Source: JBCCSZ01 sp039821145 (lineage in GTDB: Bacteria; Bacteroidota; Bacteroidia; Chitinophagales; Saprospiraceae). From it: DNA of 64,000 bases. Numbering within the stretch: position 1 is the stretch's first letter; each line of letters begins with the position of its first letter. A program made the position numbers and the translations under genes. The stretch is from NCBI GenBank assembly GCA_039821145.1, contig JBCBOS010000008.1, positions 1-64,000 on the forward strand, given 5' to 3'. The notes under the pieces were generated by a model. That model ran no database searches. It had not been told where the DNA came from and saw only the letters and a list, made by a program, of their open reading frames with translations. Positions 19,606 to 29,912 of this stretch are shown in pieces.

Positions 19606-22600
19606 TTATCGCAAGATCTGAATGAAGCCTTTCATCGGATCGGCATTGGGGTCTACTCTGAAGATGTAGTAGTAGGTACCATCGGGCAAATTCTCGCCTT
19701 CAAATGTTCCCCTCCAATCGTTCTGATAGGGCTTTTGACTGAAGACCTTGTCTCCCCATTGGTTGTAGATGATGATCTCATTGTCTATGAAATTGCCATC
19801 TTCCAGGCAGTTGATGATCAAGGCATCGTTGAATTCATCTCCGTTTGGAGAAATGACGTTGGGGACTCGGCAAGGGCCATCAAATTGGACATCCAGTGTC
19901 ACCACCGCAATGTCGCAAATGCGAGAGCCACGACAGTCGTAGCAGATTCGATAGACAAACTGGTCAATGCCCAAATAGCCGTCGCGCGGCGTGTAGTTGA
20001 ACACCCCACCACCCAGGTCTTCCAGGGTGCCATTGGAGGTCGAATCACTCAGCAACTCCACCGTGAAGTTCAGGTTGGCGGCCGTGGAGAAGGTATCGTT
20101 GAGCAATACATTGAAGTTGGTCAGTGTCTGCTCGTAGGTCACTTCGTAATTGTCGTCTACCGCGATGGGCGTTTCTACGACTTGTAAGCTCAAGGTGGCT
20201 GTGTCGGAATCGCAATTGCCCCTGCTGACCCAATAATTGTAGACATACACCCCAGGTTCGGTGGGGATGATGCTCAATTCGTTGTTGTCGGTATTGGCTG
20301 GAAGCCCTGAGTTGGCTGCTGGACTGGCTGCCCAATTGTACTCATCTGGTACGATCAGGTATTCGGTTCCAATCAGTCGACACTCGGTACCGAGGCAAAC
20401 AACTTGGTCGCAATCTGTCGTCAATTCCGGAGCGGGGATGTTGTTGACTTCCACATCAATGCTGGCCGTGCGCGAACAACCGTTGGCGCCCAGAGCAACC
20501 ACTTGGTAGGTTCCGGAAAGGGAAATGTCCGGGTTCGGGACCACAGGATTTTGCGAATTGTCTGTTTGGCCATCTGGGAAAGTCCATGTCCAGGTATCGA
20601 CTCCGATGGAATTGTCGTTCAGTGTGGCTGTCAATTCCAGGTCGGTGTTGCAAACAGGACCGTTGGAGGCCAGTGTGAAGTTGGGAGCTGGGTTAACTGT
20701 CAATGTTCCACAATCAGTAGCAGTACACTGGACCGATGTGGTGATCGTCACGCAATAGGTTCCGCTGTTCAATGGTGTGAGCTCGGAGATGGTAGGCTCT
20801 GCATCTGTGGAGCTGAAGCCATTGGGGCCAGACCATTGGTAACTCAACATGGTATTCGGATTGTTGATCGTCATGCTCACGCTGGAGCCTTCGCAAAGGG
20901 TATCAGAGGGTTGGAATTGCACTTCGATCATGCTCAGAGGCAAAACGGTTACCAAGATGGTACACTCTGCATCATTGCCCGCTGCATCAGATACTTGGTA
21001 GACAATTCTGGTCTCTCCTTCGGGGAAGGTATCTCCATTTCCTGGGCCAGAGGAAGTTTGTGTTGCCACGACATTGCCTTGGCAGTTGTCCATTCCAATG
21101 GGTTCTCTGTACGCAACCTTGACGCCCTGACAGTTGTCATCCGGAGTCGCATCCAAAACGATGTTGCCCGGATCGCTGATCACAGTCCCATCAATGCGCA
21201 CCACCACACTGTCGCACACAAGGACAGGAGGTTCGTCGTCGTTGACAGTCACCGCAAAGGTACAAGTGGCCGTATTGCCAGAATCATCTGTGGCGGTATA
21301 GGTCACCGTGGTATTGCCCACTGGAAAGTCAAATCCACTTGGGTGAGAGGAGGACAAAACAGGAGTGCTGCAGTTGTCTGAGAACACAGGCAATTGCCAA
21401 CTGACACTGGCGGAGCACCTGCCTTCATCCACTCCGACGACTACGCTTGGTGGACAGCTCACGGCGATTGGCGGTGTGGTATCTCTGACCTCAATGTCGA
21501 ATTCACACCTGTCAGTATTGCCAGCCATGTCCACGATCAGGCAGACCACGCGGGTGGTTCCTTCTCCAAGGGTATCGCCCGGGTTGTGCGTACAAGTGAC
21601 CATGGCAGAGGAGCAGTTGTCGGTACCAGTGATGGCGTCGAAAGTCGCGATGGCCCGACAGTCTGGCAAGTAAGTGAGGTTGAGGTTGTTGGCGCCACAA
21701 TTGTCAAAAGTCGGCGGCGTGTTGTCCTCTACTGTTACTCGGAAGGTGCAAGTGGCAGAATTGTCGGCTGCGTCAAAAGCAACATAAGTGATGATGCTTG
21801 TGCCAAGTCCAAAGGAACTACCAGAAGCATTGCTGGAGTCGATGCGGACCACGCCGCAATTGTCGCTGGCCAGGGGAGCCGCCCAAGTGGCCATGCCCAT
21901 ACAGCTGGCATCGGCATTCACAGTCACGTCTGCAGGACAATTGCTCCAAGTCGGCAACTCATCATCCGTTACACTGACGGTAAATGTACAGGTATCTGCA
22001 TTTCCAAATCGATCGTTGGCAATGTATTCTACCGTGGTGGTCCCGTTGGGGAAGGCCGTGCCGCTGGCGTCGTCGTTGCCGTTGCCAATGCTGCTGCCCA
22101 TTTGACTGAGAGAAAAAGTGATGGTTGAAATGTCAGCCATGTCGATGTTGATGATGGGCGCAATGCCTGTCACCACCGCAGAGCACTGACCAGCATCCGT
22201 GGTGGTACTCACATTGACTGGACAATCCAAAATGTCATTGCTCACAAAGCGGACAGTCACGCCAAATTGGCAACTGTCTACATTGCCGTTGACATCTGTG
22301 GCGATGTAGGTAACGGTTGTCGTACCCAAGCCAAAGGAGGTGCCGCTGGCAGTGTTGTTGCCTGTGGCTCCTGTGGAAAGGCGGTAGGTGGTACTGGCCA
22401 CGCCACAAGCGTCGGAGACAACAGGATCAATTCCATTGACGACGCTGCTGTTGCCGCTGGTAATGTCCACCGTCAAATCAGCCGGGCAGTTCACTGTCGG
22501 AGGGGTGGCATCTGTGATGACGATCTCCATGCTGCAAGTAGCTGTACGGCCATTGACATCGGTTGCTGTCCAAACCACAGTGGTACTTCCCACTGGATAG

Positions 22601-24471
22601 GTACCGCTGGCGTCGGCTGTATTGTTGAAGTCGTTGGTAATGCTTTGAATGCCACAATCATCAGTGGCTGTGGCTGCGGGGATTGTCACTGCTGCCCCAC
22701 ATTGGCCCGCATCTGCATTCTGTGCAATGTTGGCCGGGCAGTTGATGATCGGATCTGCGTTGTCTTCTACCGTTACAGTAAAGCTGCAACTCCCCATTCG
22801 CCCAGAGGACTCGGTGACGTTGTAGGTGACCGTAGAAGTACCCACCTGGAAGACAGTTCCACTGGCATCATTGGAGCCAGTAGCTGTGGTAGCACCTGTG
22901 ATGGTGTAGCTGGTCGTCGTTGGGCAATTGGCCGCGATGGTGGGAGCGAGGCCCGATACACTGGCCGAGCAATTGCCTGGGTCAACACTGACGGTAAGGT
23001 CGATGGGGCAGCCCACCACCGGGTCAGTATCGTCCTGGACTGTGACGATGAAGCTACAGGTATCGGAAAGTCCTGCATCATCCGTGACAATGTAGACAAC
23101 TGTATCTACACCCACATCGAAGAAGTCTCCCGGATTGCGGTTGTTGGTGATGTCCAGATCGGTATCACAATTGTCCGTGGCCGTCGGCGCTGTCCAGAAG
23201 TAAATGCTTCCGCAGGCTGCAGGGGTGGCACTGAGTGTGATGTCCGTTGGGCAGTTGGAAAATATGGGGGCATCTGTGTCGGATACTTCGATGGTACCTG
23301 GCAGGAATTCGTATTCACTTGGGGTCAGGCGTCTGTTGTCGAATCTACTGATCTCAAACAGCAGTGGCCCAAAGTTGCCGTAGGTGAAAAGCGGCAATCC
23401 AAGGGTTCCTTTCACGTTGAACTCAATGCGGAAAATGACGGTGCTGTCTGCCAGAGACAGTCCATCTGAGGTAGCAGGGGTTTGGGCCCAAATCAGTCCC
23501 AGGGTACCACCAGGAGTCAAAGCCGTGTTGAACGGATCGGTCCCGGGATTGAGTTCCAGGTTTTGGTGTGCGATGTATTCGATGATGCTGGTATCCCAAT
23601 TGATCCCCATTTGCATACTGATCAAGGAATCAAAGTTGATGACCCGAAAGTCGACCGTAATGGTTCCTGCAGAACAATCCTGTTGGATCAGTGGATCAAA
23701 GTAGAGAATGTCTGGGTTCAGTGGAGTGGTATCGTTGTAGGTGACGTTGAAGGTACACCCATCTGTCCTGCCACCAAAATCTTCTGCCAGATAAGAAACA
23801 GTGGTCATGCCCTCGACGAAAGTAGAGCCGCTGACATCGTCGAATCCAGCACCGCTTGTGACACCTCCCAAGGTGTAGGTGACTTGCCGAATGCCGCAAT
23901 TGTCCGACAGAGCGACAGGCCCCAAACCGGTGGGGGTGGAGGTGAACACCGTCACATCTGGAGGGCAAGTAATGCTCGGATCTTCGTCATCAGTGATGGT
24001 CAATTGTACACTGTTGAAGAAGAAATCAACATTTTGGGTAAGGATGCCATTGTTCAGATCGGAAATGGAGATGCCCTGTCCTGGCTGTGCGCCCAGTTCT
24101 ATGTCTGCCACAGTGCCTGCATTGGCCTTGCGAGTCAGACACATTTGAATGATGGTTGAATCATTGGGAAGTGTCAAACCAGTAAAGGGGCCAAACCAAG
24201 AAAAGGCCAAGTAGCCTTCGGTGGTGCTGACATTGGCGGTCGGAACGCCTGGCAAAAAGAAAGTGTGGCTGACGTAGTCGAACTCAGAGGTATCCCAGAG
24301 TATGGCAAACTCTAGTCCGGTGACTTGGGTAAAGTCTTGCACATCGACATCCACACAAAAGTCATTGGTCTCACAGCTCACTGGCGGGCCAACCAAGCTG
24401 AATGTCAATTGCGCATTCAGCCCCAATAGGAAGGCCAAACTGAAAAAGACCGTTAGCAATATCTTTTGCAT
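19606..24471 (-). CDS. Cohesin-like / HYR / Ig-like giant surface protein with CHU_C T9SS domain
   Basis: 1,621 residues from the ATG at 24471, chosen because MQKILLTVFFSLAFLLGLNAQ is a clean signal peptide; 54 upstream codons in frame look non-coding. Order: cohesin-like beta domain (about 20-165, FAILWDTSEFDYVSH), one HYR, a second cohesin-like domain (about 252-400, GINWDTSIIEYIAH), about nine more HYR domains (to about 1,175; CPADLTV, GTTTVTY, DNCGV signatures), three Ig-like domains (about 1,180-1,430), a cadherin-like domain (VDDNYEVTYEQ and GIDQFVYRICYDC), and CHU_C (about 1,532-1,621, VPNVISPNGDEFND and YNQWGDKVF). It should be exported by the T9SS with the PorP/SprF protein 40 bases downstream. 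Paralogue of the protein at 31689-41390. Confidence 0.9.
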   Translation of the reverse strand: MQKILLTVFFSLAFLLGLNAQLTFSLVGPPVSCETNDFCVDVDVQDFTQVTGLEFAILWDTSEFDYVSHTFFLPGVPTANVSTTEGYLAFSWFGPFTGLTLPNDSTIIQMCLTRKANAGTVADIELGAQPGQGISISDLNNGILTQNVDFFFNSVQLTITDDEDPSITCPPDVTVFTSTPTGLGPVALSDNCGIRQVTYTLGGVTSGAGFDDVSGSTFVEGMTTVSYLAEDFGGRTDGCTFNVTYNDTTPLNPDILYFDPLIQQDCSAGTITVDFRVINFDSLISMQMGINWDTSIIEYIAHQNLELNPGTDPFNTALTPGGTLGLIWAQTPATSDGLSLADSTVIFRIEFNVKGTLGLPLFTYGNFGPLLFEISRFDNRRLTPSEYEFLPGTIEVSDTDAPIFSNCPTDITLSATPAACGSIYFWTAPTATDNCDTDLDITNNRNPGDFFDVGVDTVVYIVTDDAGLSDTCSFIVTVQDDTDPVVGCPIDLTVSVDPGNCSASVSGLAPTIAANCPTTTSYTITGATTATGSNDASGTVFQVGTSTVTYNVTESSGRMGSCSFTVTVEDNADPIINCPANIAQNADAGQCGAAVTIPAATATDDCGIQSITNDFNNTADASGTYPVGSTTVVWTATDVNGRTATCSMEIVITDATPPTVNCPADLTVDITSGNSSVVNGIDPVVSDACGVASTTYRLSTGATGNNTASGTSFGLGTTTVTYIATDVNGNVDSCQFGVTVRFVSNDILDCPVNVSTTTDAGQCSAVVTGIAPIINIDMADISTITFSLSQMGSSIGNGNDDASGTAFPNGTTTVEYIANDRFGNADTCTFTVSVTDDELPTWSNCPADVTVNADASCMGMATWAAPLASDNCGVVRIDSSNASGSSFGLGTSIITYVAFDAADNSATCTFRVTVEDNTPPTFDNCGANNLNLTYLPDCRAIATFDAITGTDNCSSAMVTCTHNPGDTLGEGTTRVVCLIVDMAGNTDRCEFDIEVRDTTPPIAVSCPPSVVVGVDEGRCSASVSWQLPVFSDNCSTPVLSSSHPSGFDFPVGNTTVTYTATDDSGNTATCTFAVTVNDDEPPVLVCDSVVVRIDGTVISDPGNIVLDATPDDNCQGVKVAYREPIGMDNCQGNVVATQTSSGPGNGDTFPEGETRIVYQVSDAAGNDAECTILVTVLPLSMIEVQFQPSDTLCEGSSVSMTINNPNTMLSYQWSGPNGFSSTDAEPTISELTPLNSGTYCVTITTSVQCTATDCGTLTVNPAPNFTLASNGPVCNTDLELTATLNDNSIGVDTWTWTFPDGQTDNSQNPVVPNPDISLSGTYQVVALGANGCSRTASIDVEVNNIPAPELTTDCDQVVCLGTECRLIGTEYLIVPDEYNWAASPAANSGLPANTDNNELSIIPTEPGVYVYNYWVSRGNCDSDTATLSLQVVETPIAVDDNYEVTYEQTLTNFNVLLNDTFSTAANLNFTVELLSDSTSNGTLEDLGGGVFNYTPRDGYLGIDQFVYRICYDCRGSRICDIAVVTLDVQFDGPCRVPNVISPNGDEFNDALIINCLEDGNFIDNEIIIYNQWGDKVFSQKPYQNDWRGTFEGENLPDGTYYYIFRVDPNADPMKGFIQILR

Positions 24472-24630
24472 ATCTTCAGAGTCTTTGAAAAGTGGTGTAT
24501 ATTTAATTGATTCACAAGTGATTACATGTAGAAGGCCATGGAATAAAGCAGCAGTAGGCGACAGGCAGTCGGGCCTCATCGCTATTGCATGTGTATTCTC
24601 ATAATTGGGTACCTTCTCCAGTGTGACTTG

Positions 24631-24638
24631 CAAATATA
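24631..24638 (-). promoter_or_regulatory. Bacteroidota -7 element of the CHU_C-porP-ompA operon
   Basis: The minus strand reads TATATTTG, an exact TAnnTTTG match, about 160 bases before the ATG at 24471. The usual TTG -33 element is not evident. The position implies a leader of roughly 150 bases and supports the downstream ATG as start. Confidence 0.4.
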
Positions 24639-24788
24639 AACAAGATCAATATGGAGTTTACTGTGTGGTGGCAAATCGGATGGTTCTTTTATCAGTTTTT
24701 GGCAGTACGCAGGCATTTGCCACTCGCTCAAAGCGCTTTGGTTTCTCGCTTCGTCTGGTCGGTAGGTTGTCGGATCGAATGAAAGGGT

Positions 24789-24816
24789 GCCAAAGGGCGG
24801 TAAACCACCCTTTGGC
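24789..24816 (-). terminator. Hairpin downstream of the type A HYR gene
   Basis: GCCAAAGGG (24789-24797) pairs perfectly with CCCTTTGGC (24808-24816), with a further GGT/ACC inside the loop. It lies 36 bases after the stop of the 24852-29912 gene. The following minus-strand bases (ACCCTTTC) give only a weak T-tract, so termination may be partial. Confidence 0.5.
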
Positions 24817-24851
24817 TAACAATATACACCCATTCCATTGATCTCAGTGTG

Positions 24852-27800
24852 TTAGTCTATGATGACCATCTTCTTGACGGCTGTAAAGCCATCCGTATCC
24901 AACTGGTAGTACAATACTCCTGCAGATGGCAGCTCGCTGCTGTTGACAGGAATTTCGTTGTACCCCTTTGCAAATTGGTCTTCATAGGTCTTGATGACGC
25001 GGCCGGAAACATCCAGGACAGACAGTCTGGCAAAGCCCGCCTCAGGCAAGCTGAAGCTGATGATCGTCTGATCTCTGAATGGGTTTGGACGGTTCTGGAA
25101 GAGTCTGAACTCTGCATTTGCTGCTTCGCTCGTCTCAAATACCAGCTCGATGTCCATGGCCTTTTTATCGGCATCGTATGCTGTGTTGGGCAGCTGTTGG
25201 AAGTCACCCAATGTCAGTATGTCACTTATTCTGTCTACATCGGTCTTGGCCTTGAAGATGATGCTGAACAGCGCCTCTTCGTCGGCAATGTCTGCAGGGA
25301 TGGCATCAAACCACAGGGCTGTCAACAATCCTTCATCAGCAGCATGCGATGCGATGTTGTTGGCACCGAAGTTTGGCAGAATGCCCGCCTGAACAGTTTC
25401 AAAACTGATCTGAGCCGGATCGAACTCCATCACCCACTGGTAAGCGAGGATGTTGCGGAAATCCTTGGCGCGGAACACCAGTTCGTAGGTTTCTCCCTCT
25501 GTCATGCTCACATCTTCCAAGCCGATCTTCAGGGCACCTGTTCTGTAGGTAGATGCACTACTAGAACCCTGCTGGTTGTTGTTGTTGATCGTGCGGTTCA
25601 GTGGATCAAAACCAGGATCGTTGTCTTCCACCTGTCCGACTTTCACCCCTACATAGTCATTCATCAAACTATCAGCCGACAGGTTGTTGATGGTACGGGT
25701 ACTGTTGAAGGTCGGTACAATTCGACGTGGCAGGTTTGGCAGGATGACATCGGCTGGTACAAATCTCCAGGAAGTGTTGCCCTGTGGTGTTACCGGAGGT
25801 CCTGGTACGACAGTCTGCAGCAGTCGGTTGAGTTGTACGACGTCGAATGTGGTGATGCTATTGTCTGGGAAGGCATCCGCAGCAATCTTCTTGTAGGGAC
25901 TGTTCAAGGTGTCGATGCCTACGATGTGTCTTTGGATGATGGACAAATCGAGTGCAGAAACCCCGTTGATCCAGTTGATGTCCTTGGAAGGCAGCAGGCT
26001 GTAGTTTCTTCCGGCAGGAACCGGGTTGAAGCTGAACATGCCGTCGTTTCCTGTGGTTCTGATGCCAGATGCACCACCTGTGCTCAGGTCTGTCAGGTTG
26101 ACGTTTGCATTTCCGACAGGCATACCAGATTCCGTGCGGATGGTACCTGCGATGTTGAGCTGTGCAGGGTTGTCGATGATGACGATGCCGTCCAACATAC
26201 ATGGCACCACGCGGATGGCGACCCCATTGTAGGAGCGAGTGATTTCTGCAACCAGTACATTGTCTCCAATCAATTTGATGCGAGTGGATTCGTTGACGTT
26301 TCCAATCAAGTTGACATCCAGGTTGAAGATGGTACTTCCGTCAGTCAATGTTGCCGGGTTGTTGGTGCTGGCGTTGTTGAACCACTGGATGTTCATCGTA
26401 TCGCTGCTCACGATGTTGCTGACAAATCCGGTTCCTGGCAATTGGTTGCCGCTCACACCAGTGAAGTTGGCAACTGTATTGTCTTCGATGACGGCACGGA
26501 ACTGGAATCCTTGTACATTGATGAAGTTGGAAACTGTTACCGGTACGCTGAGAGTGGTCATGGCCGTTCCAGACAAGTTGCCCGGAGGATTGACGTTGTC
26601 AAGGATGACGTCGAAGCAAGTTTCAGGTACTTCTACCGTTACATTTGCTGTACAAGTATCGCGATTGCCCACCGCATCCTGTACAAAGAGTTGGACGGGA
26701 ACTGGGCTGTTGTTGACATCGATTGGTCCGTAGGTCAACTGGTCGGCCGTGAAGCTCAAGATGCCAGTGCCTGGGACAGTACCTGTACAGTTGTCAAAGC
26801 TTCCTCCGTCGAGGTCGGCCGCTGCCAATCCGGCAAATCCAGTGTTGTCCAAGGTGACAGTGACATCCTGGCAAATGGCCGTTGGGCGGATGTTGTCCTG
26901 GATTTGGATGGAAGTGCTGCAGCTGGCAGAGTTGCCAGAGTTGTCGGTTACCGTCATGGTGACTGGGAAGGTCAATCCGGCGTTGATGCAGGTAAATGTA
27001 TCTCTGGACAGAGAGAAGTTGTTCAATCCAAGGAAATCACAGTTGTCGACACTGCCATTGTTGAAGAAGTTTGGTGGCAAGACCAAAGTGTCAGATGGTG
27101 GCAGGGAGACAGAAGATGGTCCACCCAAGCAAGAGGCAATCGGTGGGGTATCGTCTGTCACGACAATTCGTACAATCTTGACCGCAGAGTTGCTACATGG
27201 GTCGATGGCTGTGATGAAGCGAGTGGTTACCCCGACAGTGTAGTTGCCAGTCAGGTTGCCATTGTTGATGCTCAGGTCCGCAAAGGCAGCACAATTGTCC
27301 GACACGGAGTCGGCAGTGATGACATAATTGATGGCCGCCAAGCAGTTGTTGCTGGCACTGGCAAAAATGGTATCGACCACACTGAAAATCGGAGATTCTG
27401 TATCCTGTACCGTAATGACCTGAGAGAAGGTCGTCACATTGGAAGAAGGATCAGAAGCACTCCAGCTACGCGTTCTGGTGTAGTTGTAGTGGCTGCAGTC
27501 AGAGGTAATGCCCGATTGGGTAGATACCTCATTGTATACGATGCCAGTGGTACCACAGTTGTCGGTGGCCACGATGTCTACCCCATTGACAGGAACAGCA
27601 GGAATGGCATCACACTCTACTGTCACAGCAGGTGGTACACCCAGCAAAACCGGAGCGATGTTGTCGCTGATGATGATGGTGACGAGAATGCCATTGGAGT
27701 TGTTTCCTTGGTTGTCAGAGGCGATCAGTACTGCTGATTCCGTCCCGATGTCATCACAATCGTAGGCAAGAGAGCCTTGTCCATTGATGGTGATGCTGGG

Positions 27801-29912
27801 GTTTGGATCGCAATCGTCGGTCGCTCTGGCGAAGAAGTCGCTCGGCGTGACAGTGGCCATGCCGTTTGCATCCAAGTTGACAGTCAGTGTGGTAATACCA
27901 GACATCAGTACAGGGCCATTGTCGGCAATGATGCGAATGGTCTGAAACTGAGTAGAGGTTCTATTCTGTGCATCCGTGTATGTCCATGTGATGATGACAT
28001 CGGATGTCGAGGTCGTTGTGAAGTTGTAGCTGGTCACATTGCCCATGCCATCAGTAGAGGCTGCCGTGATGTTGGCTGTACCCGTGTTGATGGATGGAAT
28101 ACCGTAGATGGTATTTGGTGGGCAAACAGAATCGCTTGCTGTTGGCGTAATCAATACCAAACCGCCGCATTCAAAGTTGGCATCTGGCAAGCTGACACCT
28201 GTGACATTTGGTACAGGGTTGGTATAGCTGGCTGCGCGACTGGACAGCACGACGAAGAATGTACAGCTGTCGGACAGGCCTGTCATTCCCATGTTGTCAA
28301 AAGCTACCAATTCAATTTCTACTGTATCACCTGCAGAAGGACCACCACTTATGTCGGCATCGCGAAGGGTAACAGCCGGATCATTCAGTGCCAATCCTGC
28401 GCTTGCCTGGCCAACAAAGCCATTGGGGCAGTTGTCCGTGATGCTTCCCAGGTTGGTGTAGTCTGGAATGGGGTCTGTATCTGCGCAGAACAGAAGAATC
28501 TGTGTACCTGGGCAGCCAATGCTTGGGCGACCGTTGTCCACCACTGTGACAGTGAAGGAACAAGTTGTCTCGTTGCCTGCTGCGTCGATGGCTCGGTAGG
28601 TTACTGTTGTGGTTCCCACTTCAAAGGTGCTTACCCCAGAAGTGTGAGAGCTGGTCAGGATCACATCATTTCCAAGAGGATCACAGTTGTCAGTTACAGA
28701 AGGAGCGGTCCAGGTGACCATGGTGTCACAACTGTTGACCACATTGACTGTGATGTTGCTTGGGCAGTTGACGATGGTGGGACCGACTTGGTCGATGACT
28801 GTTACGTCAAAGTCGCAAGTGCTGCTGTTTCCGGCAAAGTCAGTGACTCGGTAGGTAACCGTGTTGAGGCCCAAGTTGAAAGAGGCCAAGCCCGCATTGG
28901 TACCAGTGGTCCAATCCAGGGTAGTAGAACCGCTGAGCATGTATTCCACAGTTTCGGTCATACAGTTGTCGAAATATTGACCGCTCACCAGTGGCAAAGA
29001 ACTGCCAGACATAGAGATGCCAGCAATACCAGTAGCAGTACAGCTGTTGGTGGTACTGACGGTAACGTCCATTGGACAGTCCAATTGTGGGTCTTCGTCA
29101 TCTGTTACTTCTACGATGACGCTGCAAGAAGTACTTGGGTTGTTGCCATCCGAGACGCTAAAGGTAACGGTGGTGCTGCCGATGGCATTGGAAGTAGAGC
29201 TGAAAAAGCGACGGCTGAATCCGTTGGCGGCCCAAGCGTCGAGGCTGTCCTGAAGGGCAGCATTGGAAATCGTCTCATTTGCAATCACTTGAGTACCACT
29301 GGTAGTGGCAGCATAGCTGATGGTCAAGGATGTGCTGGTGAAGCAATTCTCCACTATATTGGGGATGGGGAAGGTCACAAATGCATCGCAATCGTTGAGG
29401 TCATCATCGCTGGTATTGCCAGTGTAGGTCATGCCGCAGCTGCCGCCAGAGATGGTGGGAGCGATGTTGTCTTCCAGAATAACAGTGAGTATCAAGGGAT
29501 TGGACTCGTTGCCTCCGGGTAGGCCATCATCATCTGCTACGACGAAGTAGCTACCAGGGCCATAGGGAGTGTCTCCATCGCAGCTAATGTCTACGCTGGC
29601 TCCCAAAGCGACTGCTTGAGAGGGAAATTCATAGAAAAACAATGAACAACCGACCCCTTGAGGGTTGATGATGCCGACCAGGGCAGCTTGGTCGAGGGTT
29701 GCACTTCCGTTGGCATCCAATTGAAGGGTAACGGTAGGATTACCGTTGGTAAAATCAATCAGATTGCACTGGGCGAGTGCATCGCTGTTCCCAAAGAGCC
29801 CCAGTAGTAAGGCCAGTAACCAAAACTTGACCCGCCCTGCCACACATCCGAGTTTTCGGAAAGTCATGGCAGCGGATAAGTTTCTGTTCAGGGATGTAAA
29901 TTTAGAAACCAT
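24852..29912 (-). CDS. HYR-repeat T9SS type A protein with cohesin-like and dockerin-like modules
   Basis: 1,686 residues. Long N-region then a hydrophobic signal segment (FWLLALLLGLFGNSDALAQ, to about residue 47). Order: an N-terminal domain shared with the 41852-49255 protein (about 48-145); HYR-type domains (to about 1,095; DNIAPTI, CPSNITV, GTTTVTY); a cohesin-like domain (about 1,099-1,245); a carboxypeptidase-regulatory-like domain (about 1,250-1,305); a dockerin-like pair (about 1,309-1,375) with DINWINGVSALDLSIIQRHI and ADAFPDNSITTFDVVQLNRL; GNTSWRFV; GVKVGQV; a second cohesin-like domain (about 1,455-1,595, WVMEFDPAQISFE); and a type A sorting tail (about 1,602-1,686, FQNRPNPFRDQT, ending KKMVIID). 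Dockerin loops normally bind Ca and a cohesin partner. An alternative ATG at residue 16 also leaves a usable signal peptide. Confidence 0.88.
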   Translation of the reverse strand: MVSKFTSLNRNLSAAMTFRKLGCVAGRVKFWLLALLLGLFGNSDALAQCNLIDFTNGNPTVTLQLDANGSATLDQAALVGIINPQGVGCSLFFYEFPSQAVALGASVDISCDGDTPYGPGSYFVVADDDGLPGGNESNPLILTVILEDNIAPTISGGSCGMTYTGNTSDDDLNDCDAFVTFPIPNIVENCFTSTSLTISYAATTSGTQVIANETISNAALQDSLDAWAANGFSRRFFSSTSNAIGSTTVTFSVSDGNNPSTSCSVIVEVTDDEDPQLDCPMDVTVSTTNSCTATGIAGISMSGSSLPLVSGQYFDNCMTETVEYMLSGSTTLDWTTGTNAGLASFNLGLNTVTYRVTDFAGNSSTCDFDVTVIDQVGPTIVNCPSNITVNVVNSCDTMVTWTAPSVTDNCDPLGNDVILTSSHTSGVSTFEVGTTTVTYRAIDAAGNETTCSFTVTVVDNGRPSIGCPGTQILLFCADTDPIPDYTNLGSITDNCPNGFVGQASAGLALNDPAVTLRDADISGGPSAGDTVEIELVAFDNMGMTGLSDSCTFFVVLSSRAASYTNPVPNVTGVSLPDANFECGGLVLITPTASDSVCPPNTIYGIPSINTGTANITAASTDGMGNVTSYNFTTTSTSDVIITWTYTDAQNRTSTQFQTIRIIADNGPVLMSGITTLTVNLDANGMATVTPSDFFARATDDCDPNPSITINGQGSLAYDCDDIGTESAVLIASDNQGNNSNGILVTIIISDNIAPVLLGVPPAVTVECDAIPAVPVNGVDIVATDNCGTTGIVYNEVSTQSGITSDCSHYNYTRTRSWSASDPSSNVTTFSQVITVQDTESPIFSVVDTIFASASNNCLAAINYVITADSVSDNCAAFADLSINNGNLTGNYTVGVTTRFITAIDPCSNSAVKIVRIVVTDDTPPIASCLGGPSSVSLPPSDTLVLPPNFFNNGSVDNCDFLGLNNFSLSRDTFTCINAGLTFPVTMTVTDNSGNSASCSTSIQIQDNIRPTAICQDVTVTLDNTGFAGLAAADLDGGSFDNCTGTVPGTGILSFTADQLTYGPIDVNNSPVPVQLFVQDAVGNRDTCTANVTVEVPETCFDVILDNVNPPGNLSGTAMTTLSVPVTVSNFINVQGFQFRAVIEDNTVANFTGVSGNQLPGTGFVSNIVSSDTMNIQWFNNASTNNPATLTDGSTIFNLDVNLIGNVNESTRIKLIGDNVLVAEITRSYNGVAIRVVPCMLDGIVIIDNPAQLNIAGTIRTESGMPVGNANVNLTDLSTGGASGIRTTGNDGMFSFNPVPAGRNYSLLPSKDINWINGVSALDLSIIQRHIVGIDTLNSPYKKIAADAFPDNSITTFDVVQLNRLLQTVVPGPPVTPQGNTSWRFVPADVILPNLPRRIVPTFNSTRTINNLSADSLMNDYVGVKVGQVEDNDPGFDPLNRTINNNNQQGSSSASTYRTGALKIGLEDVSMTEGETYELVFRAKDFRNILAYQWVMEFDPAQISFETVQAGILPNFGANNIASHAADEGLLTALWFDAIPADIADEEALFSIIFKAKTDVDRISDILTLGDFQQLPNTAYDADKKAMDIELVFETSEAANAEFRLFQNRPNPFRDQTIISFSLPEAGFARLSVLDVSGRVIKTYEDQFAKGYNEIPVNSSELPSAGVLYYQLDTDGFTAVKKMVIID

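Larger units (their letters stand above)
24472..24851. other. Intergenic region upstream of the CHU_C gene
   Basis: No gene seen. It holds a probable -7 promoter element at 24631-24638 and, at its right side, the hairpin that follows the type A gene. Part of it is open in the CHU_C frame, but the residues read as random. Confidence 0.6.

Noticed and set aside
22267..23469. 400-codon plus-strand frame opposite the CHU_C protein
   Set aside because: Same antisense effect of HYR repeats; no signal peptide, motif or start context.
24472..24633. 54-residue extension of the CHU_C protein
   Set aside because: A clean signal peptide begins at 24471 and a -7 promoter element overlaps the extension.
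24849..29522. Long open frames on the plus strand opposite the type A gene (about 960 and 580 codons)
   Set aside because: They are antisense to a clearly coding gene with many recognisable domains. Their translations are Cys/Val/Asp-rich without any domain, and arise because the repeat gene's codon use avoids antisense stops.
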